A DNA stretch of 64,000 nucleotides from Jidongwangia harbinensis (GTDB lineage: Bacteria; Actinomycetota; Actinomycetes; Mycobacteriales; Micromonosporaceae). Where the stretch lies: assembly GCF_020216025.1 (NCBI RefSeq), contig NZ_JAIWNC010000021.1:62001-126000 (forward strand), written 5' to 3'. The notes beneath the pieces are model-generated. The model was not told where the DNA came from. It saw only the letters and a program-made list of their open reading frames with translations, and made no database searches. Positions 25,168 to 34,376 of the stretch are shown here, one piece after another; position 1 is the first letter of the stretch; each line of letters opens with the position of its first letter. A program made the position numbers and the translations under genes.

Positions 25168-26253
25168 ATGCGGCTTGAGGATCTGCTGCCGTCTCCCGAA
25201 CCGGTGCGGTTCGTCGCGGCGGACGGCACCGGAACGGCATCGCACGGCGCCTGTCCGCGGCCGGCGGACGACCGGCTCGTCGAGGGCTACCGGCGGATGG
25301 TGCTCGGCCGGCGCTTCGACACCCAGGCCACCGCGCTCACCCGGCAGGGCCGCCTCGCGGTGTACCCGTCCAGCCGCGGGCAGGAGGCGTGCCAGATCGG
25401 CGCGGTTCTGGCGCTGCGCGACGACGACTGGCTGTTCCCCACGTACCGGGACAGTGTCGCCCTGGTCGCCCGCGGTCTCGACCCGGCCGAGGTGCTGACC
25501 CTGCTGCGCGGCGACTGGCACTGCGGCTACGACCCGGTGGCCACCCGGGTCGCACCCCAGTGCACGCCGCTGGCCACCCAGACCATCCACGCGGTCGGGC
25601 TGGCCGAGGCGTTGCGCCGCAACGGCACCGACGGCGTGGTGCTGGCCCTGATCGGCGACGGCGGCACCAGCGAGGGCGACTTCCACGAGGCGCTCAACTT
25701 CGCCGCCGTACGGCGCGCGCCGGTCGTCTTCCTGATCCAGAACAACGGGTACGCGATCTCGGTACCGCTGGCCCGGCAGAGTGCGGCGCCCGCGCTCGCC
25801 TACAAGGGCATCGGGTACGGCATCGGCTCGGAGCAGGTCGACGGCAACGACCTGGTCGCGGTACTCGCCGTCCTGGACGCGGCCGTGGCGCACGCCCGGT
25901 CGGGTCACGGCCCCTACCTGGTGGAGGCGCACACCTACCGGATGGAGGCGCACACCAACGCGGACGACGCCACCCGGTACCGGGACGACGACGAGGTGAC
26001 CCGGTGGGCCGCCGCGGATCCGCTCGCCCGGCTGCGGACGTACCTGAGCGATCGGGGCCTGATCGACGACGAGGCCGTGCGGACCGCCGAGGCCGGCGCC
26101 GAGGCGTTCGCCGCGCGGGTCCGCACGGCGCTGAACGCGGACGTGCCGGCCGACCCGCGCACCCTGTTCGACCACGTCTACGCCGAGCCGACCGCGCAGC
26201 TCGAGGAGCAGCGCGCCCAGCTGGTCGCCGAACTCGACGCCCGGGAGGCCTGA
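25168..26253 (+). CDS. bkdA: Branched-chain 2-oxoacid dehydrogenase E1 alpha
   Basis: 361-aa alpha subunit of the thiamine-diphosphate E1 component, which decarboxylates 2-oxoisovalerate and its homologues from Val, Leu and Ile. The ThDP motif runs from GDGGTSEGDFHEA (~residue 163) to QNNGYAIS (~191). The phosphorylation-loop region HTYRMEAHTNADD is also conserved. Start ATG 25168 has only a weak site (GCGAG). First gene of a tight three-gene operon. Branched-chain rather than pyruvate specificity is inferred from the similarity to mycobacterial BkdA, the E1 alpha/E1 beta/E2 order and the Lrp neighbour. No E3 is encoded here, as usual. Confidence 0.9.
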   Translation: MRLEDLLPSPEPVRFVAADGTGTASHGACPRPADDRLVEGYRRMVLGRRFDTQATALTRQGRLAVYPSSRGQEACQIGAVLALRDDDWLFPTYRDSVALVARGLDPAEVLTLLRGDWHCGYDPVATRVAPQCTPLATQTIHAVGLAEALRRNGTDGVVLALIGDGGTSEGDFHEALNFAAVRRAPVVFLIQNNGYAISVPLARQSAAPALAYKGIGYGIGSEQVDGNDLVAVLAVLDAAVAHARSGHGPYLVEAHTYRMEAHTNADDATRYRDDDEVTRWAAADPLARLRTYLSDRGLIDDEAVRTAEAGAEAFAARVRTALNADVPADPRTLFDHVYAEPTAQLEEQRAQLVAELDAREA

Positions 26254-26254
26254 G

Positions 26255-27286
26255 ATGAGCACGGCGACCGGACCGGGCGAGCTGAGCCTGGCACAGGCGT
26301 TGAACGCCGCACTGCGCGACGCGATGGGTGACGACGACCGGGTGCTGGTCTTCGGCGAGGACGTCGGTGCGCTCGGCGGCGTCTTCCGGATCACCGACGG
26401 CCTCACCGCCAAGTTCGGGGAGGAGCGGTGCTTCGACACGCCACTGGCCGAGGCCGGCATCGTCGGGCTGGCGGTGGGGCTGGCCATGGGCGGCCTGCGG
26501 CCGGTGGTCGAGATGCAGTTCGACGCGTTCGCGTACCCGGCGTTCGAGCAGATCGCCTCGCACGTGGCGAAGCTGCGCAACCGGACCCGCGGCGCTCTGC
26601 CGATGCCGATGGTGATCCGGGTGCCGTTCGCCGGCGGGATCGGCGGCGTGGAGCACCACTGCGACTCCAGCGAGGCGTACTACGCGCACACCCCCGGCCT
26701 GAAGGTCGTCACGCCGGCCACCGTGGAGGACGCCTACTGGCTGCTGCGCGATGCGATCGCCGACCCGGACCCGGTGGTGTTCCTGGAACCCAAGCGCCTG
26801 TACTGGAGCAGGGAGCGGGTCGATCTCACCACCCGGTCGGCCGGTCCGATGGGACGGGCCGCCGTCCGCCGGGCCGGCACGGACGCGACGCTGGCCGCCT
26901 ACGGCCCGACCGTGCCGCTCGCCCTGCAGGCGGCGGAGGCCGCCGCGGCGGACGGGATCAGCCTGGAGGTGGTCGACCTGCGCACGATCGTGCCGTTCGA
27001 CGACGAGACCCTGATGCGATCGGTACGCCGCACCGGCCGCTGCGTGGTCGTCCAGGAGGCGCAGGGTTTCGCCGGCGTCGCCGCGGAGATCGCCGCCCGG
27101 GTGCAGGAACGGTGTTTCCACTCGCTGGCCGCACCGGTGTTGCGGGTGACCGGGTTCGACATCCCGTACCCGCCGCCGAAACTGGAGCACGCCCACCTGC
27201 CCACCGTGGATCGGATCCTCGACGCCGTGGACCGTCTGCAGTTCGACGACGAGCCGGACCTGCGGCACACCGGGATGGCGGCATGA
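26255..27286 (+). CDS. bkdB: Branched-chain 2-oxoacid dehydrogenase E1 beta
   Basis: 343-aa beta subunit that completes the E1 heterotetramer and its ThDP site (FGEDVGALGGVFRIT near residue 32; DTPLAEAGIVGLAVGLAMGG near 62; C-terminal transketolase domain LEVVDLRTIVPFD). It begins one base after the E1 alpha stop with GGGAGG as ribosome site, and its own stop overlaps the E2 start (ATGA), so all three subunits should be made in balanced amounts. Confidence 0.92.
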   Translation: MSTATGPGELSLAQALNAALRDAMGDDDRVLVFGEDVGALGGVFRITDGLTAKFGEERCFDTPLAEAGIVGLAVGLAMGGLRPVVEMQFDAFAYPAFEQIASHVAKLRNRTRGALPMPMVIRVPFAGGIGGVEHHCDSSEAYYAHTPGLKVVTPATVEDAYWLLRDAIADPDPVVFLEPKRLYWSRERVDLTTRSAGPMGRAAVRRAGTDATLAAYGPTVPLALQAAEAAAADGISLEVVDLRTIVPFDDETLMRSVRRTGRCVVVQEAQGFAGVAAEIAARVQERCFHSLAAPVLRVTGFDIPYPPPKLEHAHLPTVDRILDAVDRLQFDDEPDLRHTGMAA

Positions 27287-28509
27287 ACGAGGAGTTCGTC
27301 TTCCGGCTGCCCGATCTGGGCGAGGGCCTCACCGAGGCGGAGGTCGTCGGGTGGCGGGTCGCGGTCGGTGACCCGGTCGCCGTCGACCAGGTGGTCGCGG
27401 AGGTGGAGACCGCCAAGGCGGTGGTCGAGGTGCCCGTCCCGTACGAGGGCACCGTCGCGGTCCTGCACGCCGAGGCCGGCGCGGTGGTCGCCGTGGGTGC
27501 GCCGCTGATCTCGGTCGCCGCGGTTCCCGGCCGCACCGAGCAGCACCGGACCGAGGAGCGGGCCGGATCGGGAAACGTCCTGATCGGGTACGGCACCGGC
27601 CGTCCACCGGCCGCCCGCCGCCGGGCCCGCCGGAGCCGGACTCCGGAGGCGGCGGCCGGTCCGGTCGCGCCCCGGGTCATCTCGCCGCTGGTACGCAAGC
27701 TGGCCCGCCGGCACGGACTGGACCTGGCCACGGTCGTACCCGGCGCGCGGGACGGGGTCATTCGGCGCAGCGACGTGGAACGGGCGATCGGCGCGCCCGC
27801 ACCCGTGGCCGACACCGACACCGACGCCGACGTCGACGTCGTGCCGTTGCGGGGCGTGCGGCGGGCGATCGCCGACAAGCTGACCCGCAGCCGCACCGAG
27901 ATCCCGGACGCGACCACCTGGGTGGACGCCGACGCGACCGGCCTGGTCGAGGCGAAGGACGCGCTCGCCGACCGCGGCGTCGGCCTGCTGGCGCTGCTCG
28001 CCCGGATCTGCGTCGCCGGCCTGCGGCGCTTTCCGGAGCTGAACTCGACCGTGGATGTGGCGGCGGGTGAGATCCGCCGGCTCGGGTACGTGAATCTCGG
28101 CTTCGCCGCGCAGACCGACCGGGGCCTGGTGGTGCCGGTGGTCCGGGGTGCCCACCGGATGAGCGCGGCCGAACTCGGCGCCGAGCTGAGCCGGCTCGCC
28201 GGGCTGGCCCGCGCCGGAACCCTGCCGCCCGGCGCGCTGACCGGCGGCACGTTCACCCTCAACAACTACGGCGTGTTCGGCGTGGACGGCTCGAACGCGA
28301 TCATCAACCATCCGGAGGCCGGGATTCTCGGCATCGGCCGGATCGTCGACAAACCGTGGGTCGTCGACGGACAGCTCGCGGTCCGCAAGGTCACTCAGCT
28401 GTCCCTCACGTTCGACCACCGGGTGTGCGACGGCGGCGCGGCGGGCGGCTTCCTGCGCTACGTCGCGGACTGCGTGGAACGGCCCACGACCCTGCTCGCC
28501 GACCTCTGA
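27283..28509 (+). CDS. bkdC: Branched-chain 2-oxoacid dehydrogenase E2 (acyltransferase)
   Basis: 408-aa core subunit that moves the acyl group from E1 to CoA. One N-terminal lipoyl domain (residues 1-80) with Lys45 in VETAKAVVEV as lipoylation site. A basic/Ala linker follows, then an E3/E1-binding domain (~125-165, PLVRKLARRHGLDL). The catalytic domain ends with FDHRVCDGG (His379, Asp383). ATG 27283 overlaps the E1 beta stop. It is shorter in its linkers than two- or three-lipoyl E2 proteins. Products feed iso/anteiso fatty acid starters and amino acid catabolism. Confidence 0.92.
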   Translation: MNEEFVFRLPDLGEGLTEAEVVGWRVAVGDPVAVDQVVAEVETAKAVVEVPVPYEGTVAVLHAEAGAVVAVGAPLISVAAVPGRTEQHRTEERAGSGNVLIGYGTGRPPAARRRARRSRTPEAAAGPVAPRVISPLVRKLARRHGLDLATVVPGARDGVIRRSDVERAIGAPAPVADTDTDADVDVVPLRGVRRAIADKLTRSRTEIPDATTWVDADATGLVEAKDALADRGVGLLALLARICVAGLRRFPELNSTVDVAAGEIRRLGYVNLGFAAQTDRGLVVPVVRGAHRMSAAELGAELSRLAGLARAGTLPPGALTGGTFTLNNYGVFGVDGSNAIINHPEAGILGIGRIVDKPWVVDGQLAVRKVTQLSLTFDHRVCDGGAAGGFLRYVADCVERPTTLLADL

Positions 28510-28530
28510 ACGCGGCCGGCCGCCCGAGTG

Positions 28531-29367
28531 TCACCAGGTGAAACGGCCCGGGTACGTGACGTCGGCGATGCGCTTCTGGCCTTCCGCGTTCGGGTGGAAG
28601 TAGTCGAGCTTGCTGACCAGATCCAGCTTGAACCGCACCGAGTGGACCGCGCCGCCGTCCCAGCGGCACCGTCGGCCGTAACTCTTGCAGGCCTGCTGCA
28701 GCTGCTTGTTGTAGGCGTCCAGCCGGTCGCGGACCCGCTTGCGGCGCTCGTCGTCGGCGTCCGCGGTCGAGGTGGGGTTGGCCAGCAGCGACTGGCACAC
28801 CCCGCGGCGCCAGACCCGGACCGCGCGCTCGTTCTCCTTGCCCAGCTCCCACAGCCGGTAGACGTCCGGGACGCTGACCACCAGGATCCGCGACTTGGGC
28901 AGGCGCTTCTTGAGCCGGGCCAGGCCGGCGTCGATGTCGCCACGGAACGCGCGCACCGAGGTCATGTCGTCGACCCGGTCGGTGCAGGCGTCGTTGACCC
29001 CGATCATGACGGTCACGTACTTGGCCTTGGCTCGGACCGCGCGGTCGGCCTGCCCGGCCAGGGACTCGGCGCGGGCGCCGGGCACCGCGTAGTTGTCGTT
29101 GTTGCCCTTGATGCTGTTGTTGGCCGCCCGGATCCGGCGGTAGTGGCTGTCCACCGACGAGCCGGTGGACCAGGAGTTGCGGCTGCACGCGACCAGGGTC
29201 AGGCAACTGCCGATGCCGGCCGTGATCGAGTCACCGAGTGCGGCCATCGACGCCGGATAGCCCGGCTTGGGACGGCTGGTCCGGTCCGGCGTGGCGGCGC
29301 CACTGCCCTCGCAGGCCAGCGCCAGCGCCGCGAGCAGGGCGAAGCAGACCAGGTGCCAGCGACGCAT
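28531..29367 (-). CDS. Secreted SGNH/GDSL-family esterase
   Basis: 278 aa. Hydrophobic signal with Cys at residue 19 (ALALACEGS), possibly a lipoprotein although the lipobox is imperfect (Leu at -2). SGNH blocks: GDSITAGIG (block I Ser ~46), the Gly region before NYAVPGA (II), IGVNDACTD (III) and LDYFHPNAEG (V, Asp/His). Six cysteines suit an extracellular, disulfide-bonded esterase. AAGGA precedes ATG 29367. Likely releases acyl groups from extracellular polymers or lipids; the specific substrate is unknown. Confidence 0.87.
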   Translation of the reverse strand: MRRWHLVCFALLAALALACEGSGAATPDRTSRPKPGYPASMAALGDSITAGIGSCLTLVACSRNSWSTGSSVDSHYRRIRAANNSIKGNNDNYAVPGARAESLAGQADRAVRAKAKYVTVMIGVNDACTDRVDDMTSVRAFRGDIDAGLARLKKRLPKSRILVVSVPDVYRLWELGKENERAVRVWRRGVCQSLLANPTSTADADDERRKRVRDRLDAYNKQLQQACKSYGRRCRWDGGAVHSVRFKLDLVSKLDYFHPNAEGQKRIADVTYPGRFTW

Positions 29368-29465
29368 ACGAATCCTTCACGAACACAAAGGGCAACGACG
29401 GAACCACTGTAAGCCATTGCCTGCGTCTCGCGCTGACCCCTCGGACTGTCCTCTCTGGACCCCGC

Positions 29466-30506
29466 CTAGCGGCGCTCGTAGAACACGATCAGGACGCCGC
29501 CCCCTTGCAGCTGCGGATCGCTGCTCAGGAACCGGCCGGTGTTCAGGAAGTGGTACGGACCCGCCGCCCGCGCCTCGAACACCGGGATGAGCTGCCCGAA
29601 CGCGCCGCAGTTCCGCACCACGATGTACTCGCCGTCGTTTGTGCGCAGCAGGTAGCGGGCGTCCAGCCGCGCGGTCGAGCCGATCAGCTGGTAGTCCGCG
29701 CCACCGGGCACGATGGTCCCCGCGACCCGCCCGCTCACCGTGCCGCCGGTGATCGGGATGACGTTCCGCGTACCCCGCTTGCTCGCACCCACCGACAACG
29801 ATCCACCCAGCGTGACCGCCTCGCTGAACACGGTCGCACCCCGTGCGCCGGTTCCGGTCACACAGTCCCAGCTCTGGTGCGGCACGCCGGCCGGATCCGT
29901 GACGGTCACGGTCGGCCCGTCGGCCGGGACACCGGAGATGTCGTAGACCGCGAGCCGCACGGTGCCGCTCGCCGCGTCGACCGTCCGGACACCGGCGAAC
30001 CGGCCCGTGTTGAGCCAGGCGTTGGCGCTGGAGTTGGCCACCTCGAAGTCCGGCACCACCACCGTCACGTCGCCGGCGGTCACCCCGCACGTCCGCAGAT
30101 AGCCGATCGAGTTGTCGGCGAAACGGACCATGTGCAACTGCTCGATCTCGGTGGTGCCGGTGGCCAGCGTCAGCTCGTACTCCAGTCCGCCGGAGAGGAC
30201 CGTGCCCGTGACCCGGTCACCGGCGAGCGTGCCCCCGCTGACGTCGAGCACCCGTCGGTAACCCGACGGCGTCACACCGACATCGTGCACGGCGCCGAGC
30301 CGCAGCGTGGCGGTGAGGACCGGGGTGCCCCGCTCCGGCCACGGGATGCCGGCCGGCATTCCGCAGCTCCACGACGCGTCCGGCACTGTCGTCTCCCCAC
30401 TCGCCGCCGCGGCGCGGCCGGGCACCGGAGCGCCGGACACGGCCGCGAGGACGCCGGTCAGGCCGGCGATGAGGACCATTGTCAGCGGGTGCCGCGACTT
30501 CGTCAT
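29466..30506 (-). CDS. Secreted protein with two DUF3237-like domains
   Basis: 346 aa with Sec signal 1-35. Two similar halves (~50-185 and ~200-346) each show the DUF3237 beta-barrel pattern: YRRVLDVSGGTLAGDRVTGT, GGLEYEL, then GYLRTCG; and TRNVIPITGGTVSGRVAGT, GGADYQLIG, then LLRTNDGEYIVVRNCG. This family is usually single-domain and cytosolic, so a tandem, exported version is unusual. Function unknown. The promoter TTGACA-17-CAGACT ends six bases before ATG 30506, so the mRNA is probably leaderless. Confidence 0.75.
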   Translation of the reverse strand: MTKSRHPLTMVLIAGLTGVLAAVSGAPVPGRAAAASGETTVPDASWSCGMPAGIPWPERGTPVLTATLRLGAVHDVGVTPSGYRRVLDVSGGTLAGDRVTGTVLSGGLEYELTLATGTTEIEQLHMVRFADNSIGYLRTCGVTAGDVTVVVPDFEVANSSANAWLNTGRFAGVRTVDAASGTVRLAVYDISGVPADGPTVTVTDPAGVPHQSWDCVTGTGARGATVFSEAVTLGGSLSVGASKRGTRNVIPITGGTVSGRVAGTIVPGGADYQLIGSTARLDARYLLRTNDGEYIVVRNCGAFGQLIPVFEARAAGPYHFLNTGRFLSSDPQLQGGGVLIVFYERR

Positions 30507-30512
30507 CCCCCC

Positions 30513-30553
30513 AGTCTGGAAAGGCGGCGAAGCACTGTCAATTGATGTACATC
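30513..30553 (-). promoter_or_regulatory. Sigma-70-type promoter for a leaderless mRNA, with flanking palindrome
   Basis: On the minus strand TTGACA (30536-30541), a 17-bp spacer, then CAGACT (30513-30518), six bases before ATG 30506. Just upstream is the perfect 10-bp palindrome GATGTACATC (30544-30553), a candidate operator. Confidence 0.6.
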
Positions 30554-30620
30554 GATGGGTGGTGGGCGTTCGCGATACCGGAAGGGTGCTTCGCGAGCGG
30601 ACGACGGAACCGGTGCGCGG

Positions 30621-31382
30621 TCAGTCACCCGGGGGCGTCGAATAGATCATGTGCAGGTAGTCGCCCACGGCGATCGCGGTGCAGGCCACGGCGCACACCC
30701 CGACCGCCACGCCGGCGGCGACCGCGGCGCGACCGCGCAACCACCCGGCCGCGGCGAGACCGGCTCCCCACGGCAGGGCGTACGTCAGGGTGAAGATGTG
30801 CGCGAAGCCGGTGCTGTCCGGGTACCCGGAAGGGTCCCACGCCACCGGCATCAGCACCGCCAGAGCGACTCCGGCGACGACGTACCCGGGGCGGGGCGGG
30901 CCCAGACCGCGCCAGCCGCCGGCCGGTTCGCGCCACGCCAGGGCGACGGCCGCCACGGCCGCGGCGGTTCCGGCGAGCACCACGGTTCCGGCGTACGCGT
31001 GCAGCTCCACCAGGTGGTACCGCTGCCCGTCCAGTCCGCCCAGGCCGTTGAAGGTGAACCAGTTGTGGATGGCCCGTATCCCGTTGCCGGCGACCTGGGC
31101 CGCCAGGATCGCGGCCACCACGGCCGCCGGGCGGAACCACCGGTGCCGCGTGGCCATCACCGTCCCGGCCGCCGCCAGCGCGAACGCCAACGGCAACAGC
31201 ACCGGCGAGTAGTGGCCGTCCGGTCGCGGGGCGTACGTCTCGACCACCCGTTCCGGCGCCAGCACCGACACCACGGCGGCCACCGCACAGCCCACGACGA
31301 ACACCCCACCCACCACCGCCGTCACCGGCCGCCGCGCCGGCATCACGGCCGCCGTGGTCCCGTCTGTCCGCAGATCGCTCAC
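30621..31382 (-). CDS. Six- to seven-helix membrane protein of unknown function
   Basis: 253 aa. Hydrophobic helices near residues 20-42, 62-80, 85-105, 128-150, 165-185, 195-215 and 220-240, separated by polar loops containing conserved-looking pieces (RAIHNWFTFNGLGGLDG, RYHLVELHAYAG, WDPSGYPDSTGFAH). No transporter or enzyme motif recognised. GTG 31382 is the longest start and has no ribosome site; ATG 31343 is equally possible. It stands alone between two divergent neighbours. Confidence 0.6.
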   Translation of the reverse strand: MSDLRTDGTTAAVMPARRPVTAVVGGVFVVGCAVAAVVSVLAPERVVETYAPRPDGHYSPVLLPLAFALAAAGTVMATRHRWFRPAAVVAAILAAQVAGNGIRAIHNWFTFNGLGGLDGQRYHLVELHAYAGTVVLAGTAAAVAAVALAWREPAGGWRGLGPPRPGYVVAGVALAVLMPVAWDPSGYPDSTGFAHIFTLTYALPWGAGLAAAGWLRGRAAVAAGVAVGVCAVACTAIAVGDYLHMIYSTPPGD

Positions 31383-31516
31383 CGATGATCAACCCGGCCG
31401 CCGGCGAAATGGTCACGCACCCGGCCGGGCCGCCTCAGGGCCAGCGCGAAGTGCAGGCCGGCGAGGTGACCGCGATCTTGATTTTCCGGCCGGTCCGGCC
31501 CTACCATCGGGTAATG

Positions 31517-31530
31517 TTGAACACGTTCAA
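31517..31530. promoter_or_regulatory. Orphan palindromic operator
   Basis: Perfect inverted repeat TTGAAC-AC-GTTCAA, 18 bp before the GTG of the epimerase gene, in an AT-rich patch. It is the kind of site bound by TetR-type repressors, but no regulator is encoded next to it. Confidence 0.6.
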
Positions 31531-31548
31531 AAGTCGGCTGGGGGGATC

Positions 31549-32490
31549 GTGAAGATCGTCATTCCCGGCGGGACCGGGCAGGTCGGGACGATCCTGGATC
31601 GGGCGCTGACGGCGTACGGTCATGAGGTTGTGCTGTTGACCCGCTCCCCCGAAGGTGCGCGTCAGGTCCGCTGGGACGGGCGCACGCTGGGCGACTGGGC
31701 GGCGCAGATCGACGGCAGCGACGTGGTGGTCAACCTGGCGGGGCGCAGTGTGAGCTGCCGGTACACCGCGGCCAACCTCGAAGCCATGATGAGTTCCCGG
31801 GTGGACTCCGCGCGGGTGGTCGGCGAGGCCATCGCCGCGGCGGCCCGCCCACCCCGGTTGTGGCTGCAGATGAGCACCGCGACGATCTACGCGCACCGCT
31901 TCGACGCGGCCAACGACGAGTACGGCGGCCTGATCGGCGGCGGCGAGCGCGAGGTGCCGCGATACTGGGACTACAGCGTCGACATCGCCCGCAACTGGGA
32001 GGAGGCGCAGGAGAAGGCGCCGACCCCGGGCACCCGCAAGATCGCCCTGCGGTCCGCCATGGTGATGAGCCCCGATCGCAGCGGCGTGTTCGACGTGCTG
32101 AGCCGGCTGGCGCGGCTCGGCCTCGGCGGACCGGTCGCGGGCGGCGCGCAGTACGTCTCGTGGATTCACGACCGGGACTTCGTCCGCGCCATCCGGTTCC
32201 TGATCGAACACGACCACCTCGCCGGCCCGGTCAACCTGGCCGCACCCGGCCCGTTGCCGCAGCGGCGGTTCATGCGCGAGCTGCGTTCGGCCTGGCGCGT
32301 GCCGGTCGGCCTGCCGGCCACCCGGTGGATGGCCGAGATCGGTGCGTACGCGATCCGGTCGGACACCGAACTGCTGCTGAAGAGCCGGCGGGTCACCCCG
32401 GGCCGGCTGCTGGACGCCGGCTTCGCCTTCGACTTCCCGCAGTGGCCGAGCGCGGCCGCGGACCTGGCGGCCCGGCGGCGCCGGGCCTGA
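31549..32490 (+). CDS. TIGR01777-type NAD(P)-dependent epimerase (SDR39U1-like)
   Basis: 313 aa. The N-terminal Rossmann motif is PGGTGQVGTIL at residues 6-16. Family marks: NLAGRSVSCRYT, SRVDSARVVGEAI, WLQMSTATIYAHR, and YWDYSVDIARNWEEA, which takes the place of the usual YxxxK segment. The C-terminal DUF1731-like part ends DAGFAFDFPQWPSAAADL. An extended SDR of unknown substrate; close relatives often lie in membrane or cell-wall contexts. GGGGGATC immediately precedes GTG 31549. A palindrome just upstream implies repression. Convergent with GH5, six bases apart. Confidence 0.87.
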   Translation: MKIVIPGGTGQVGTILDRALTAYGHEVVLLTRSPEGARQVRWDGRTLGDWAAQIDGSDVVVNLAGRSVSCRYTAANLEAMMSSRVDSARVVGEAIAAAARPPRLWLQMSTATIYAHRFDAANDEYGGLIGGGEREVPRYWDYSVDIARNWEEAQEKAPTPGTRKIALRSAMVMSPDRSGVFDVLSRLARLGLGGPVAGGAQYVSWIHDRDFVRAIRFLIEHDHLAGPVNLAAPGPLPQRRFMRELRSAWRVPVGLPATRWMAEIGAYAIRSDTELLLKSRRVTPGRLLDAGFAFDFPQWPSAAADLAARRRRA

Positions 32491-32496
32491 CCGGAT

Positions 32497-34194
32497 CTAC
32501 TCGACGACGGCGCGGTCCAGGGTCACCCCGGTGCCGGTCGACGCGGGATTGCGGTTCCCGGTCACCCGGATTCGCAGGGTGTGGGTGCCGCGGGTCAGCG
32601 TCGGGCTGCTCCACAGGAGGACGTCCCCGGTCTTGGTCGCACGGTGCAGGTCGATCATGGTTTCCGGTCCGCCGTCGACCGACACGGCGGCGACGCCGTG
32701 GTGGCTCGCGGTGACGCCGTGGTACCTGACCCGGACGCCGGTGAACGTCAGCGTGGCGGTCCGCCCGGCCACCGCGCTCCAGCTCTGCGACCGTTCGTGG
32801 TAGGCCACCGGCGGCGCGGCCTCGTCGCAGTCCGTGCAGTGCGTCCACCCGTCGCTGTAGGTCCACCCCCCGGCCCCGACCACGGCGTCGTCCACCACGG
32901 TCGGCGTGTTCTTGGCGCGCATCCGCGCGGCCTCGGCGGCGAACACCGGGTACGCCGGGTCGGTCGGCCCGTTGATGCCGAATCCCTCGCCGTTGTCCGG
33001 CGGCCAGACGAAGGTGCCCGGATCGGCCGCGTCGTCGAGCGGGTGCGGCCGCGTCGGCTGCGGTTTCACCTTGCCCTCCAGCCGCCAGTAGAGCCAGCCG
33101 GCGCAGTCGTCGTTCGCGTGCACCGCGGCCAGCCAGGTGCGGTACAGCTCCGCACGGCTCCGCCGCGCGCCTTCGGTCGCCGCCGGGTACGCGAACTCCT
33201 GCAACAGGACCGGCTTCTGCGCCCGGCGCGCCGAGGCGCAATGCCGCTCGACCAGGTCGACGACGCCCGCGGGGGACACGTCGTGGTAGGTCGGGTAGGT
33301 GTGCCAGGTCTGGAAGTCGACGGCCGGAACCGCCAGCGGTTCGGTGTCCGGGTCGCTGCCCGCCCGGCCGTCGTAGAAGCCCTCGCTGCCGCTGCCCACC
33401 AGTTGCCGGGCACCCTGCGCCTTCAGGTGGACGGCCATCTCCTGCATCCAGCTCTGGGCGAGCGCGACGGAACTGACCTCCGGCTCGTTCATCAGGTCCC
33501 ACGCGAAGATCGTCGGATCGTCGGCGTAACGGATGCCGGTCAGCGGGTTGACCCGGTTCAGGACATGCGCCGTCCAGTCCCGGTAGAACTGCCGGGCGCG
33601 CGGATCCTGGTAGAAGAAGGTGTACCGGCGCGGATCAGCGGCGGCGTCGTACCCGTCGAGATACCACGCGTTGACCTGCTGCGAACCGCCCGCCCACTGC
33701 CAGAAGTCCAGCATCGCGAGGTTCAGGCGCAGACCGAGCCGGCCGGCCCGGTAGATGACGTAGTCCCACCGGCCCAGGCCGTCGACCTCGCTGTCGTTGA
33801 AGGCGTACGTGTTCCGCGCCGGGTCCCAGTAGGCCAGGTAGGTGCCGTGCACCCCCATGTTGGACGAGTCGGCGGTGCTGCCGGGGTTCCACACGTGCCG
33901 CTTGACGGTCCCGTCCGGCGAGCCCTTGACCGAGTGCAGGATGCCGCGCACCACGTTGTACCCCGACGCCGCGGCCGACTCCAGCACCGAGTCGACCTCG
34001 GCGCGGGTACCCCAGCCGAGATAATGGTTGTTGGTCCCGGCGACGTAGAACGGCCGGCCGTCGAGGACGAACCGGGTGCCCTCCGCGGTCACATAGGACG
34101 TCCCGGCCGCGGCCGCCCGCACCGGCGCGACCAGCCCGACCAGCATCAGCAGCACGGCGACGAGCCGGACCGGCCTTCGCACGACGACGCCCAT
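32497..34194 (-). CDS. Secreted glycoside hydrolase family 5 (mannanase-like) with C-terminal beta domain
   Basis: 565-aa exported glycosidase. Signal 1-30 (RRPVRL, core, ARAAAA). The (beta/alpha)8 domain spans ~35-400. Acid/base is Glu237 in LMNEPEV; nucleophile is Glu333 in LLQEFAYP. Pieces such as VAGTNNHYLGW and the subsite residues resemble endo-1,4-beta-mannosidases of GH5. A ~130-residue C-terminal domain (WTYSDGWTHC... GTHTLRIRVTGNRN) looks like a carbohydrate-binding jelly roll. GGGGGAG precedes ATG 34194, which gives a proper signal peptide; the longer reading does not. Mannan is the probable substrate. Confidence 0.85.
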   Translation of the reverse strand: MGVVVRRPVRLVAVLLMLVGLVAPVRAAAAGTSYVTAEGTRFVLDGRPFYVAGTNNHYLGWGTRAEVDSVLESAAASGYNVVRGILHSVKGSPDGTVKRHVWNPGSTADSSNMGVHGTYLAYWDPARNTYAFNDSEVDGLGRWDYVIYRAGRLGLRLNLAMLDFWQWAGGSQQVNAWYLDGYDAAADPRRYTFFYQDPRARQFYRDWTAHVLNRVNPLTGIRYADDPTIFAWDLMNEPEVSSVALAQSWMQEMAVHLKAQGARQLVGSGSEGFYDGRAGSDPDTEPLAVPAVDFQTWHTYPTYHDVSPAGVVDLVERHCASARRAQKPVLLQEFAYPAATEGARRSRAELYRTWLAAVHANDDCAGWLYWRLEGKVKPQPTRPHPLDDAADPGTFVWPPDNGEGFGINGPTDPAYPVFAAEAARMRAKNTPTVVDDAVVGAGGWTYSDGWTHCTDCDEAAPPVAYHERSQSWSAVAGRTATLTFTGVRVRYHGVTASHHGVAAVSVDGGPETMIDLHRATKTGDVLLWSSPTLTRGTHTLRIRVTGNRNPASTGTGVTLDRAVVE

Positions 34195-34376
34195 GGCACT
34201 CCCCCAGACCTCGTGCGCCGCGACGAGCCGACCCGGCACCCGCCGCCGACGATGCCGCTACCGAGTCGCCCGAGAAAGGCTCACGTCCGCAACCGGCCAC
34301 GCACGGGGCGGCCGGGGCGAGGACGCTCTGCCGAGCAACGGATGCCGAATCGTGCGGCGACCTCGGCGTGAAAGGG

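Noticed and set aside
28531..29367. Firm lipoprotein call for the GDSL esterase
   Set aside because: The Cys at residue 19 has Leu at -2 and Ala at -3, a poor lipobox; simple secretion is equally possible.
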